In this document: one piece after another, positions 16,122 through 25,217 of the stretch | How positions within the stretch are numbered: position 1 is the first letter of the stretch | Layout of the letters: each line of letters starts with the position of its first letter | Source: a virus | IMG/VR virus record: IMGVR_UViG_3300023184_000094 | Coordinates: 1-64,000 of that record | DNA length: 64,000 bases | Reading direction: 5' to 3' (one strand) | Translations under genes and position numbers: made by a program | Notes under the pieces: model-generated | What the model was told of the DNA's origin: nothing | Database searches by the model: none | What the model saw: only the letters and a program-made list of their open reading frames with translations

Positions 16122-16423
16122 TGGCAGTTACATATTCAAGGACCAGTCCTTACGCTAACACCGACATCTATGGTTTCTTTTTAGATGTGGCTAATATTCC
16201 CGCTATACCGATTGACCCAAAAGATGTGGAATATCAGATTGACGCTATCTATCAAAGTCGCCCTGATCTACTAGCATTTGACTTATATGGTGACCCATCA
16301 TTATGGTGGGTATTTGCTATACGTAATCCAAATGTCCTACAAGACCCTATATTTGATTTCCAACCTGGCGTCACTATCTATGTGCCGCAGAAACAGAATT
16401 TAACCTCAGCATTGGGACTATAG
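16121..16423 (+). CDS. 53: Baseplate wedge protein gp53
   Basis: A 100-residue wedge protein that helps join the wedges around the hub. The sequence shows the family pattern clearly: YSRTSPYANTDIYG at the start, IYQSRPDLLAFDLYGDPSLW and WVFAIRNPNVLQDPIFDF in the middle, and a final VTIYVPQ strand of the kind that recalls a LysM fold. T4 gp53 has 196 residues; the short form is usual in aquatic phages. It overlaps its upstream neighbour by one base and is followed after 4 nt by the lysozyme-domain protein. Confidence 0.93.
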   Translation: MAVTYSRTSPYANTDIYGFFLDVANIPAIPIDPKDVEYQIDAIYQSRPDLLAFDLYGDPSLWWVFAIRNPNVLQDPIFDFQPGVTIYVPQKQNLTSALGL

Positions 16424-16427
16424 GTAG

Positions 16428-19274
16428 ATGGCCACTAGTCAAGCAGCTCAAACCGCATTAAGTTACTTCCAAGGCAAGGGATGGTCTCCAGCACAGGCCG
16501 CTGGTATCGTCGGTAATTTACAACAAGAATCTGGATTAAATCCCCAGGCATTCAATGGCGCAGGTGGTGGTAATGGCGCTGCAGGTATTGCACAATGGCG
16601 AGGTTCTAGACAGACCGATTTCCAATCATTTGCTGGTGTTCCGTTAAGTCAATCTACTTATCAACAACAGTTGGATTTTGTTAACTATGAACTAACACAA
16701 GGCACAATGAAGTCGGCGGGCACTAAACTCAAAGCAACAACTACTGCTGCTGATGCCGCTACCGCAGTTGACAAATATTACGAAATCAGTGACGGTACTG
16801 ATCTACAAAAACGTATCAACAATGCCAATTCACTAACAGGCAGTGGACCAAATGTACCAACTACCCAGGCTCCCTCCGAAGTTGCTCCAGAAGAAGTAAC
16901 AGCTGCCCCCGATGCACCCTTGGCATTATTACCTATTCCTAATAGACTACATCAATATCCTAGCTATATCTATGGATTAAGCCTACATTTGCTAACTGAT
17001 GAAGAATATAATCAAGTAGTAGAAAAAGAAACTTATACTCCTAAACGAGTGTTGATTGCCGGTGCTGGTCGTTGGAGCCCGGATAATTTTCCACGCAGTG
17101 AATTTTTTAGTGAAGATTTTTATTTCGAAGATCTTAACATGACTACAATAATCAGCCCAAATGATTTTAGTAGAAATACCAATGCAATCGAGACATCATT
17201 TACTATCATTGAACCATATGGCTTTACCTTAATGGAACGATTACTAAAAGCCGCCGATGCTATCAAGAGTGCAAATTATTTAGATATGCCCTATCTATTA
17301 CAGATAGATTTCTTTACTATAGACGACTCTGGAAAAATTGTAGGATCAGTAGATGCGCTACGTAAACGTATACCAATTAAACTAGTTAAAATGGACATGC
17401 GAGTCAGCGGTAAAGGATCACAATATAGTATCAGTGCTGTACCATTTAACCATTCAGCTTATGATACAACTACAGTAACAACTCCGGCTAACTTTGAAAT
17501 CACAGCCAGCACAGTGTTTGATTTTTTTCAATCAACAGAAGGCACACCGGCCGATCCTGCATTTGCTGGTAATCAAGTGCCAGGTGAACGTGCTGTAACC
17601 CAACAATACAATCAAGGGCCAAACTTTAGTGGCACTGCTAGTAATACTGTATATACTAAAGCTAAAAGCTACGGTACTGCTATAAATGATTATTTTAAGA
17701 ATCTCGAAGAAGATCGTAAATTAGGTAATAAAGATGTTTATCGATTTGAGTTTGATGAAGAAATTGGTAAATCCACGTTTGTGCATTCTGAATTAAATAC
17801 TCCCAAACGAACTCCCTTTAAAGATAATACTGGCAAAGATATAATCAGTATGAAGCGTGCGGATCTAGGTGGTGAGCAGGGTATTTACGATTCTACTAAA
17901 GTTATTTTCCAAGTTAATTTTGGTACTACTATAGAAAAATTATTAGAATATGTAATACGAAATAGTGATTATATTCAAGATCAATTAGTCGTTCCTGAAG
18001 ATGCTGATTACGAATCAAAAAAGAAAGCCTTGGAAAAAGAACCATTGAAATGGTTTAAAATAGTACCAAGGGTCAGGCTGCTAGGTTTTGATCAAGTCCG
18101 AAAGATATGGGCGAGAGAAATCACCTATCAAATAAAATCTTATAAGATGTATAATATTCGTAGTTCGTTAGGTCCCCAAGGCGTGCAATTACATCCAGTG
18201 AAAAATTACAGCTATATCTACACTGGACAAAATGATGACGTCTTTGATTTTGATATAACATTCAATGCTCTTTATTATACACAAGTTACCAGCTATAGAG
18301 ATAATTTAACAGAAGTCACTCCAACAGCGGCTAGTGCTACTACCGACAATCAATATCAAAATGCCCCAAATTGGTCAGGTGATGAAAATTCTAAAACAAC
18401 TGATTACAATGCGGTTACCCCATCGATATTAAAATCGGTGGTACAGAATAGTCAAGCAACAGCCACTGGCGGCGCAACTACAGCAAGACAAGTAGCATCC
18501 GTCGACCTTGCTGATAGTTTGATGACAAATAGCCAAGCAGATATGTTAAATGTAAAATTAAAAATCTTAGGGGATCCTGACTATATTAAACAAGACGATA
18601 TATTCTATAGACCGGTGCCAACAGGCACCGCCGCTGTGGAGGTAAAACCTAGTAGTGATCCAAGGTTACTACCTAATGATAGTAGTTTAGCCATGGATGA
18701 CGGTGCACTTTATGTGCAAGTTTTATTTAGAACACCAATAGACATAGATGAATCTACAGGATTGATGAAATTTGATGATAGATATCAACATAGTCTTTTC
18801 AGCGGGCTATATCAAGTTATACAAGTAACTAGCAACTTCCACGGTGGACAATTTACACAAGATTTAGATTTAGTTCGTATGCCAAGACAAAGTGCGTTTG
18901 ATTATGTTAACGGACAAAATAATAAATCTGATCAAAGATCAGAAACTACAAAAGCATTCCCTGGACAATTAGGAGTCACAGAGTCGCCACCGATCATTCC
19001 TAGCCTATTACAAAGTGGCGGAGCACAAAAGTCTACTGCTGATGCCAGTGACACTGCAATTGATCAAACTCCTGGGCAGGATCAACAGGCAGCACAAGAA
19101 GCCAATAACGTACCGCCATTGCTAACACAGAATGCACAGGATCTGCGTGTAGTAAATGAAACTGCACCAGAAGAAACCATAACTGCTCAAACAGAACCGC
19201 AGGCCATAGCACCTAACTTTACTCCAATATCTAGTAGAGGTAATAGAGTGCCTGGCGCAACAGCAATAGTATAA
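16428..19274 (+). CDS. Baseplate protein with N-terminal tail lysozyme domain
   Basis: A 948-residue protein. Residues 1-140 form a tail-lysozyme domain of the phage lysozyme-2 type: GKGWSPAQAAGIVGNLQQES then GLNPQAFN, with Glu34 as the probable catalytic residue, and GIAQWRGSRQ near residue 59. A Pro/Ala linker (about 145-175) leads to a large region (IYGLSLHLLTDEEYNQ, then MPYLLQIDFFTIDDSGKI, RIPIKLVKMDMRVSGKGSQY) that I think is a hub protein of the aquatic T4-like type, possibly filling the role of gp27. The C-terminal 130 residues are Gln/Pro/Ala-rich. It sits between gp53 and the gp5 spike. The domain would cut peptidoglycan locally during DNA entry. Confidence 0.75.
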   Translation: MATSQAAQTALSYFQGKGWSPAQAAGIVGNLQQESGLNPQAFNGAGGGNGAAGIAQWRGSRQTDFQSFAGVPLSQSTYQQQLDFVNYELTQGTMKSAGTKLKATTTAADAATAVDKYYEISDGTDLQKRINNANSLTGSGPNVPTTQAPSEVAPEEVTAAPDAPLALLPIPNRLHQYPSYIYGLSLHLLTDEEYNQVVEKETYTPKRVLIAGAGRWSPDNFPRSEFFSEDFYFEDLNMTTIISPNDFSRNTNAIETSFTIIEPYGFTLMERLLKAADAIKSANYLDMPYLLQIDFFTIDDSGKIVGSVDALRKRIPIKLVKMDMRVSGKGSQYSISAVPFNHSAYDTTTVTTPANFEITASTVFDFFQSTEGTPADPAFAGNQVPGERAVTQQYNQGPNFSGTASNTVYTKAKSYGTAINDYFKNLEEDRKLGNKDVYRFEFDEEIGKSTFVHSELNTPKRTPFKDNTGKDIISMKRADLGGEQGIYDSTKVIFQVNFGTTIEKLLEYVIRNSDYIQDQLVVPEDADYESKKKALEKEPLKWFKIVPRVRLLGFDQVRKIWAREITYQIKSYKMYNIRSSLGPQGVQLHPVKNYSYIYTGQNDDVFDFDITFNALYYTQVTSYRDNLTEVTPTAASATTDNQYQNAPNWSGDENSKTTDYNAVTPSILKSVVQNSQATATGGATTARQVASVDLADSLMTNSQADMLNVKLKILGDPDYIKQDDIFYRPVPTGTAAVEVKPSSDPRLLPNDSSLAMDDGALYVQVLFRTPIDIDESTGLMKFDDRYQHSLFSGLYQVIQVTSNFHGGQFTQDLDLVRMPRQSAFDYVNGQNNKSDQRSETTKAFPGQLGVTESPPIIPSLLQSGGAQKSTADASDTAIDQTPGQDQQAAQEANNVPPLLTQNAQDLRVVNETAPEETITAQTEPQAIAPNFTPISSRGNRVPGATAIV

Positions 19275-19289
19275 TCAAAGGAAAGATAA

Positions 19290-21371
19290 ATGGCAATCGA
19301 TCATCGCATAGGTAGTAAAGTAATTAAAGCGGCACGCAGAGAACAGGCCACTGGTACTCGTGTCGACCCATATCCATATGTAGGTATAGTTAAAAATAAT
19401 TTAGATCCTACACGAAGTGGTCGATTACAGGTTTATATTCCGGATCTAGGTGGACCACCAGACGATCCAAATAACTGGCGCACAGTTGGTTATGCTAGCC
19501 CATTTATGGGTTACACCAATCAAATTCAAAAACAATCTGACACGCCCAATAAATCTAATACCTTTGAAAATGTTGCGCATAGTTATGGCATGTGGATGGT
19601 TCCGCCAGACATTGGTGTTGAAGTTATTGTTATGTTTATTGCAGGAGATCCACTACGCGGTTATTTTATCGCCTGTGTTAATAGTAGTCTCAGTCATTAT
19701 ATGATCCCTGCACTAGCCGGCACTCAAAACGTAGATATCAACAGCCTTAGCGCCAACGATAGAAAATCGTATGAAAAAGGTGATATAGTTCCTGTAGTAG
19801 AATTTAACGAATATACTAAAGATTTTACCAACACAGCATTTTATCTCAATAATAAACCCATACACGAGATACAATATAATATATTAAAAACCCAAGGATT
19901 AGATCAAGATCCGGTGCGCGGAGCAATATCTAGTTCTAGCCAACGTGAGAGCCCAAGCCAAGTATTTGGTATTAGTACACCAGGAAGACCGTATCCAAAC
20001 GACCCAGCAGATGATCCACAATATCTTGAAAAATTAAATTCGGGAGCACTACCACCTGATTACTTTAAGATTAAATCGCGCAAAGGCGGACATGTGTTTG
20101 TTATGGATGATGGTGCTACACTAGGTGAAGACCAATTGGTAAGATTGCGCACTGCTAGCGGACATCAATTGTTAATGCATGATACTAATAATACTATCTA
20201 TATCGGTCATGCTGATGGCGGTAGTTGGATCGAATTAGGATCAGATGGTAGTATTAGTGCCTACGCATCTGGAACATTTAATGTTCGTAGCGAAAATAAT
20301 ATTAATCTACACAGTGATTTAGATATTAATATACAGGCATTTGGCAGTATTAATATGAAATCCGGCACACAAATTAAATTAGAAACTGTTAAAACAGAAT
20401 TATTAACAGGACAGTTACGTGTTGAATCTACAGGGCAAACTGAATTTAAAGCAGGTGCAGCCTTTAACGTCGAAACAGAGTCGTCGATGTCATTACGAGC
20501 TACGGGAACATTTGCTACCGAAGGATCGGGCATATATCAAAATAGTGGTAAGACTGTACCAGTAAAAGGGGTTGATACTTTACAAATAAATTCCTTACCA
20601 AACACAGCATTAAATTCCAACGGTGCCTGGCGCATAGTTCCCAATGCCCTAAGCACTATAGTAACAGTGGCTCCGACACACGAACCATTTCAACGAGGAA
20701 ATACTGGCGTATTTTTTAAACCAACCAGCCCTGGCATCCAACCTGCTGCCGCTTATCAAGGTGCGGTAGATGCTACTAAAACCGCTGGAGATTCAGGAGT
20801 GCAGAATCCAGCAGGAGAAAAAGATTTACGAAACCAGCCACCGTGCGGTTGCACCATTGGTAATTTAGCCGGTGACCAGTTAACTGCTTATTTTGCACAG
20901 ATAGGTAAAAGTGAAAGTGGTGGGAACTATCAAGCAGTAAATAGTATCGGTTATGTAGGCAAATATCAATTTGGCTACACAGCATTAATTGACGCAGGAT
21001 ATGTAAAAAGTAGTTGTAGGAGTAATGCTCAATTACGTAATCCTAATAGTTGGACTGGTAAAAACGGAATTGATAGTTTAGATACTTGGTTAGCTAACCC
21101 AAATGAACAAGAATCGGCTATGTGTAGTTATACGCAACGCAATTATACCACCATGTGTAAGATTGGTGCTGTAGATGCTGGCCAATCTCCAGAAGATGTA
21201 GCTGGTATGTTGGCAGTTAGTCACTTATTAGGACCAGGTGGGGCTAAACAATATCGTAGCGGACAAAACTCAGCTGATGCATACGGAACCACTGGGGCAA
21301 CATATTTTAACAAAGGTAAGTATGCAGTGGCGGTTCTAGCACCTAAAGTCCAGGCTGTTAACCAAGGATAA
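19290..21371 (+). CDS. 5: Baseplate central spike protein gp5-like with C-terminal muralytic domain
   Basis: A 693-residue spike protein. Residues 25-150 form the gp5 OB-fold (YVGIVKNNLDPTRSGRLQVY, then GVEVIVMFIAGDPLRGYFI). Residues 250-410 form a beta-helix needle with short repeats (DGSISAYASGTFNVRSENNI, NLHSDLDINIQAFGSINMKS) that would trimerise. A C-terminal domain after a CGCTIG linker carries IGKSESGGNYQAVN with a probable catalytic Glu542, then GYVGKYQFGYTALIDAGY, as in lytic transglycosylase-like phage proteins. In T4 gp5 (575 residues) the lysozyme domain lies between the OB-fold and the needle, so the order differs here. A ribosome binding site AAAGGAAAG precedes the ATG. Confidence 0.88.
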   Translation: MAIDHRIGSKVIKAARREQATGTRVDPYPYVGIVKNNLDPTRSGRLQVYIPDLGGPPDDPNNWRTVGYASPFMGYTNQIQKQSDTPNKSNTFENVAHSYGMWMVPPDIGVEVIVMFIAGDPLRGYFIACVNSSLSHYMIPALAGTQNVDINSLSANDRKSYEKGDIVPVVEFNEYTKDFTNTAFYLNNKPIHEIQYNILKTQGLDQDPVRGAISSSSQRESPSQVFGISTPGRPYPNDPADDPQYLEKLNSGALPPDYFKIKSRKGGHVFVMDDGATLGEDQLVRLRTASGHQLLMHDTNNTIYIGHADGGSWIELGSDGSISAYASGTFNVRSENNINLHSDLDINIQAFGSINMKSGTQIKLETVKTELLTGQLRVESTGQTEFKAGAAFNVETESSMSLRATGTFATEGSGIYQNSGKTVPVKGVDTLQINSLPNTALNSNGAWRIVPNALSTIVTVAPTHEPFQRGNTGVFFKPTSPGIQPAAAYQGAVDATKTAGDSGVQNPAGEKDLRNQPPCGCTIGNLAGDQLTAYFAQIGKSESGGNYQAVNSIGYVGKYQFGYTALIDAGYVKSSCRSNAQLRNPNSWTGKNGIDSLDTWLANPNEQESAMCSYTQRNYTTMCKIGAVDAGQSPEDVAGMLAVSHLLGPGGAKQYRSGQNSADAYGTTGATYFNKGKYAVAVLAPKVQAVNQG

Positions 21372-21379
21372 ATATTTAC

Positions 21380-21757
21380 ATGGCCACTACATATAAAGGA
21401 TTTAGCACCCTAGGAACTAGCAAGAATTTCCGCCTCACGGATTTTGATTTGATCAAGCAGGACATTTTTAATCATTTCAATATACGCAAAGGTGAAAAGC
21501 TCATGCGTCCAAATTTTGGCACTATCATTTGGAATGTTTTATTTGAGCCATTTACAGAAGACTTAAAAAGCGTGATCACACAGGATATCCGTGCTATCGC
21601 TGGCTATGACCCACGTGTGAGCTTTGATAATATCATAGTTACAGAATATGATCAAGGTATACAAATAGAACTACAACTACGCTACGTTTTAACTAATCAA
21701 TCCAGAGTCATGTTAATGAATTTTAACGGCACTACAAACACACTTTCTGTACAGTAA
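21380..21757 (+). CDS. 25: Baseplate wedge protein gp25
   Basis: A 125-residue protein with the gp25 lysozyme-like fold found in all contractile injection machines. It clamps the wedge to the sheath start. The signature RKGEKLMRPNFGTIIWN (about residue 36) followed by FEPFTEDLKSVITQDI is unmistakable, and the length matches T4 gp25 (132 residues). It lies between gp5 and gp6, as expected. The enzyme activity once ascribed to this family is not expected. Confidence 0.95.
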   Translation: MATTYKGFSTLGTSKNFRLTDFDLIKQDIFNHFNIRKGEKLMRPNFGTIIWNVLFEPFTEDLKSVITQDIRAIAGYDPRVSFDNIIVTEYDQGIQIELQLRYVLTNQSRVMLMNFNGTTNTLSVQ

Positions 21758-21780
21758 TTAACTACATAGTTTATTTTCCT

Positions 21781-21788
21781 GATAAATA
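21781..21788 (+). promoter_or_regulatory. Late-type promoter before gene 6
   Basis: GATAAATA, one mismatch from the late octamer, in the 51-nt gap between gp25 and gp6, 20 nt before the ATG at 21809 with AGGGAAA as ribosome binding site. It would give a separate start for the large gene 6 to giant protein transcript. Confidence 0.5.
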
Positions 21789-21808
21789 CTAGATAATAGG
21801 GAAATAGC

Positions 21809-24800
21809 ATGGCAACCACCACACGACAAACCAGTTTATTAGTCTCACAAGATTGGACTAAGCTATATCAAGCGTTCCGTAACGCAGACTTCCAAAGCTA
21901 TGACTTCGAAACTCTACGTGCTAGTATGGTCAGCTACTTACAGCTTTACTATCCTGAAGATTTTAATGACTTCATTGAATCTAGTGAATTCATTGCCCTT
22001 ATAGATATGATCGCGTTCCTAGGTCAAAGCCTAGCGTTCCGCGCAGATCTGAATGCCCGTGAAAACTTTATCGATACAGCACAACGTCGTGACAGTATTC
22101 TTAAACTAGCACGTCTGGTCAGCTATAATCCTAAACGTAATATTCCTGCCGTTGGCTTGTTAAAATTCAACAGCGTATCAACTACTGAAAATGTATTTGA
22201 CAGCAACGGACTTAATCTAAGTGGCCTAGTGATTAATTGGGCAGATGCAGGCAATAGCAATTGGTTAGAACAAATGACCCTGATACTTAATGCGTCATTA
22301 GTCAACAATCAAGCTATTGGAAAACCTAGTTATAGTCAGATCATTAATGGCATTACTAACGAAGAATATCAAATCAACTTGGTATCCAATATATTAGCTA
22401 CTTACAGTTTTAAATCAACAGTGGCCGGAACACAGATGTCGTTTGAGATGGTAAGTCCTACCAGTGCAAATGCAACTTATATCTACGAAGCTGATCCTAA
22501 ACTAAATGCTCCATTTAACTTTTTATATAGAAATGACAATCTAGGCAACGGCAGCAACAACACAGGTTATTTCTTATATTTCAAACAAGGTGAACTAAAG
22601 AGCTTAGATTTCAATCTTGCTGAAAGTATTCCTAATCGTGTCTACAGTATCAACACCAACAACATCAATAACACAGATGTTTGGTTATACAGCCTAGACA
22701 GTAATGGTAACTTGGATACGCTATGGGAAAAAGTTCCAGCAGTGGCCAACACTAATGTTATCTACAACGCAACATTAAACAAAAACATCTATCAGATCAA
22801 CAGCCGCGCAGGTGATCAAATTGATTTGGTCTTTGGTGATGGATCATTTGCTAACATTCCACAAGGTAACTTCCGTATCTACTATCGCGTCAGCAATGGC
22901 CTACAATATAAGATCACTCCTGATGAAATGCAAGGATTAGTAATACCGATCAACTACGTCAGTGCCGCCGGTCGTGTTGAAACTATCACAATCACAGCCA
23001 GCTTACAATATACAGTAGCCAATGCCACTGCACGTGAAAGTCTTGACAGCGTTAAACAAAAAGCGCCACAACAATTCTACACACAGAATCGTATGATCAC
23101 CGGTGAAGATTATAATATCTTACCTTATACATTATTCAATGATATTTTAAAGATCAAAGCAGTTAATAGAACATCAAGTGGTATCAGCCGTTATTTAGAT
23201 GTTATCGATGTAACTGGGAAATATTCATCTACTAATATCTTTGCACAAGATGGCATGTTATACCGTGACAACACGGTCAATACATTCAGCTTTGACTACA
23301 ATACCACCAATGACATTTATAAAGTTATCTACGATCGTATAGCACCGATCGCACAAGCACCAGAAACACTACAGTTTTTCTATGCACACTATCCCTTATT
23401 AGATCTAACTGACATCTATTGGCATACATCAACGATTATCGCCAATGGTTGCACGGGCTATTTTGTTGACAGCACAGGTAAGATCCTACAGATTGGCGCA
23501 GCAGTGACCAGCACCAACAAATATATCGTGCAGAGTTCTATAGTTAAACTATCAGCAGGTGATGGTAATTACTTTGATGCACAGAATCGTATACAAACAG
23601 GTACACCACGTAACCCAGGCGACAAGTATTATGTCTATGCTGCGATTGAACTAGTGGTAGGAGATGGCACTAACGGTGGTCAAGGTAATTTGTCAAATGG
23701 TGAAGGTCCGGTGACTATCAATCAGATCATACCCGTAGATGAACTACCGGTAGCTGATCGAGTATTTGCTGTGTTTAATGTAGCGTTTTCAAATGCTCTA
23801 GTATCGACTATGGTTGGTTATATACAGGCTTTTGCTAATTTTGGTCTACGCTATGATATAGCATCAGCTAGCTGGAAGATCATCACACCACAAGATTTAA
23901 ATACCGTTGATGCATTTACTTTAACCAATGCTGGCGACACTAGTGGACAGGCCTTAGACAGCAGTTGGCTCATAGCATTCCAGACTGTAGGGCAAACATA
24001 CACGGTCAGCTATCGTGGATTAAATTATGTATTTGAAAGCGTGCAAGAAACTAATTTCTACTATGACGGAACCACAAAAATATTTGATGCTACTACTGGA
24101 TTAACAGTTAAAGATCAGATCAAAGTATTAAAAGTCAATACACAACCCGATAACAGTAATGCATTGGCACTTGACTATATCTGGAACATCTACGAGAGCA
24201 TCACTGAAGTTGATGGATACACTGATATCAACAGGATCTATGTAACATTCTCTGATGTTGACAATGATGGTATTCCAGACAACCCTGAACTATTTGAATT
24301 ATTAGTTAATCCTAATGTTGATACTACAAACAAATATGTCTACTTCCAATCAACCACAGGCTATGACAATTTTGTAACTGAAACACCGGTTGATAACAAC
24401 ACCGTGGTATCACAATATGCTAGCCTACGTGATGCACAGGTAGCAGCTACATTATATCAAAATGGCCAACTATTTTATATTGTACCAAGTGATACGTTTT
24501 ATCAATTAGAGATCACCGGAGCAGTCTATACACTAAATCTTGTTACTGGATATTCAGCTAAACTAGGTCGCCAAGACATCTACTTCCAATACCGTCATAA
24601 TAGTCCAAACAATCGACGCATTGATCCAAGTCCAAATAACATCATTGACTTGTATATCCTAACACAACAATACAGCATCGATTACCAGGCCTGGGCACAG
24701 GACATCACAGGAACTATCACAGAACCTAGTTTACCAACCAGTGAACAGTTAGAACTTAGCTACAGCAGTTTAGATAATTACAAAGCTGTCAGTGACACAA

Positions 24801-25210
24801 TCATCTATAATCCTGCACAGTTCAAACCATTGTTTGGAGCCAAGGCAGATCCTAAACTACAGGCACAGTTTAAAGTAGTTAAAAATTCTAATATTGTCAT
24901 CAGTGACAACGAAATACAAACATCAGTGATCGCTGCTATCAACAGCTACTTTGATGTGGCCAATTGGGACTTTGGTGAAACATTCTATTTCAGTGAACTT
25001 GCGGCATACTTACACATGCAACTAGTTCCAAAAATTAGCAGTATCGTTATTGTTCCTGCCAACGAGGCCAGCGTGTTTGGTAGCTTGATGCAGGTCAATG
25101 CAAACATTAATGAAATCATTACCAGTTGCGCGACTGTCAATGATGTTAAGATTATCACTGCCATCACAGCGGCACAACTTAATCAAACTGGCGCACTAAT
25201 AACTGCTTAG
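21809..25210 (+). CDS. 6: Baseplate wedge protein gp6 (enlarged)
   Basis: An 1133-residue wedge protein, the heart of the baseplate inner ring. The N-terminal 120 residues (SYLQLYYPEDFNDFIESSEF, IALIDMIAFLGQSLAFRADL, then NARENFIDTAQRRDSIL) are the gp6 signature. The C-terminal part contains IQTSVIAAINSYFDVANWDF and GETFYFSELAAYL, the usual gp6/J-like end. T4 gp6 has 660 residues; the extra length lies between about residues 480 and 950, including a calcium-loop-like DVDNDGIPDNPE near residue 816. The ATG has AGGGAAA upstream. It is followed after 7 nt by the giant protein. Confidence 0.92.
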   Translation: MATTTRQTSLLVSQDWTKLYQAFRNADFQSYDFETLRASMVSYLQLYYPEDFNDFIESSEFIALIDMIAFLGQSLAFRADLNARENFIDTAQRRDSILKLARLVSYNPKRNIPAVGLLKFNSVSTTENVFDSNGLNLSGLVINWADAGNSNWLEQMTLILNASLVNNQAIGKPSYSQIINGITNEEYQINLVSNILATYSFKSTVAGTQMSFEMVSPTSANATYIYEADPKLNAPFNFLYRNDNLGNGSNNTGYFLYFKQGELKSLDFNLAESIPNRVYSINTNNINNTDVWLYSLDSNGNLDTLWEKVPAVANTNVIYNATLNKNIYQINSRAGDQIDLVFGDGSFANIPQGNFRIYYRVSNGLQYKITPDEMQGLVIPINYVSAAGRVETITITASLQYTVANATARESLDSVKQKAPQQFYTQNRMITGEDYNILPYTLFNDILKIKAVNRTSSGISRYLDVIDVTGKYSSTNIFAQDGMLYRDNTVNTFSFDYNTTNDIYKVIYDRIAPIAQAPETLQFFYAHYPLLDLTDIYWHTSTIIANGCTGYFVDSTGKILQIGAAVTSTNKYIVQSSIVKLSAGDGNYFDAQNRIQTGTPRNPGDKYYVYAAIELVVGDGTNGGQGNLSNGEGPVTINQIIPVDELPVADRVFAVFNVAFSNALVSTMVGYIQAFANFGLRYDIASASWKIITPQDLNTVDAFTLTNAGDTSGQALDSSWLIAFQTVGQTYTVSYRGLNYVFESVQETNFYYDGTTKIFDATTGLTVKDQIKVLKVNTQPDNSNALALDYIWNIYESITEVDGYTDINRIYVTFSDVDNDGIPDNPELFELLVNPNVDTTNKYVYFQSTTGYDNFVTETPVDNNTVVSQYASLRDAQVAATLYQNGQLFYIVPSDTFYQLEITGAVYTLNLVTGYSAKLGRQDIYFQYRHNSPNNRRIDPSPNNIIDLYILTQQYSIDYQAWAQDITGTITEPSLPTSEQLELSYSSLDNYKAVSDTIIYNPAQFKPLFGAKADPKLQAQFKVVKNSNIVISDNEIQTSVIAAINSYFDVANWDFGETFYFSELAAYLHMQLVPKISSIVIVPANEASVFGSLMQVNANINEIITSCATVNDVKIITAITAAQLNQTGALITA

Positions 25211-25217
25211 GACTATA

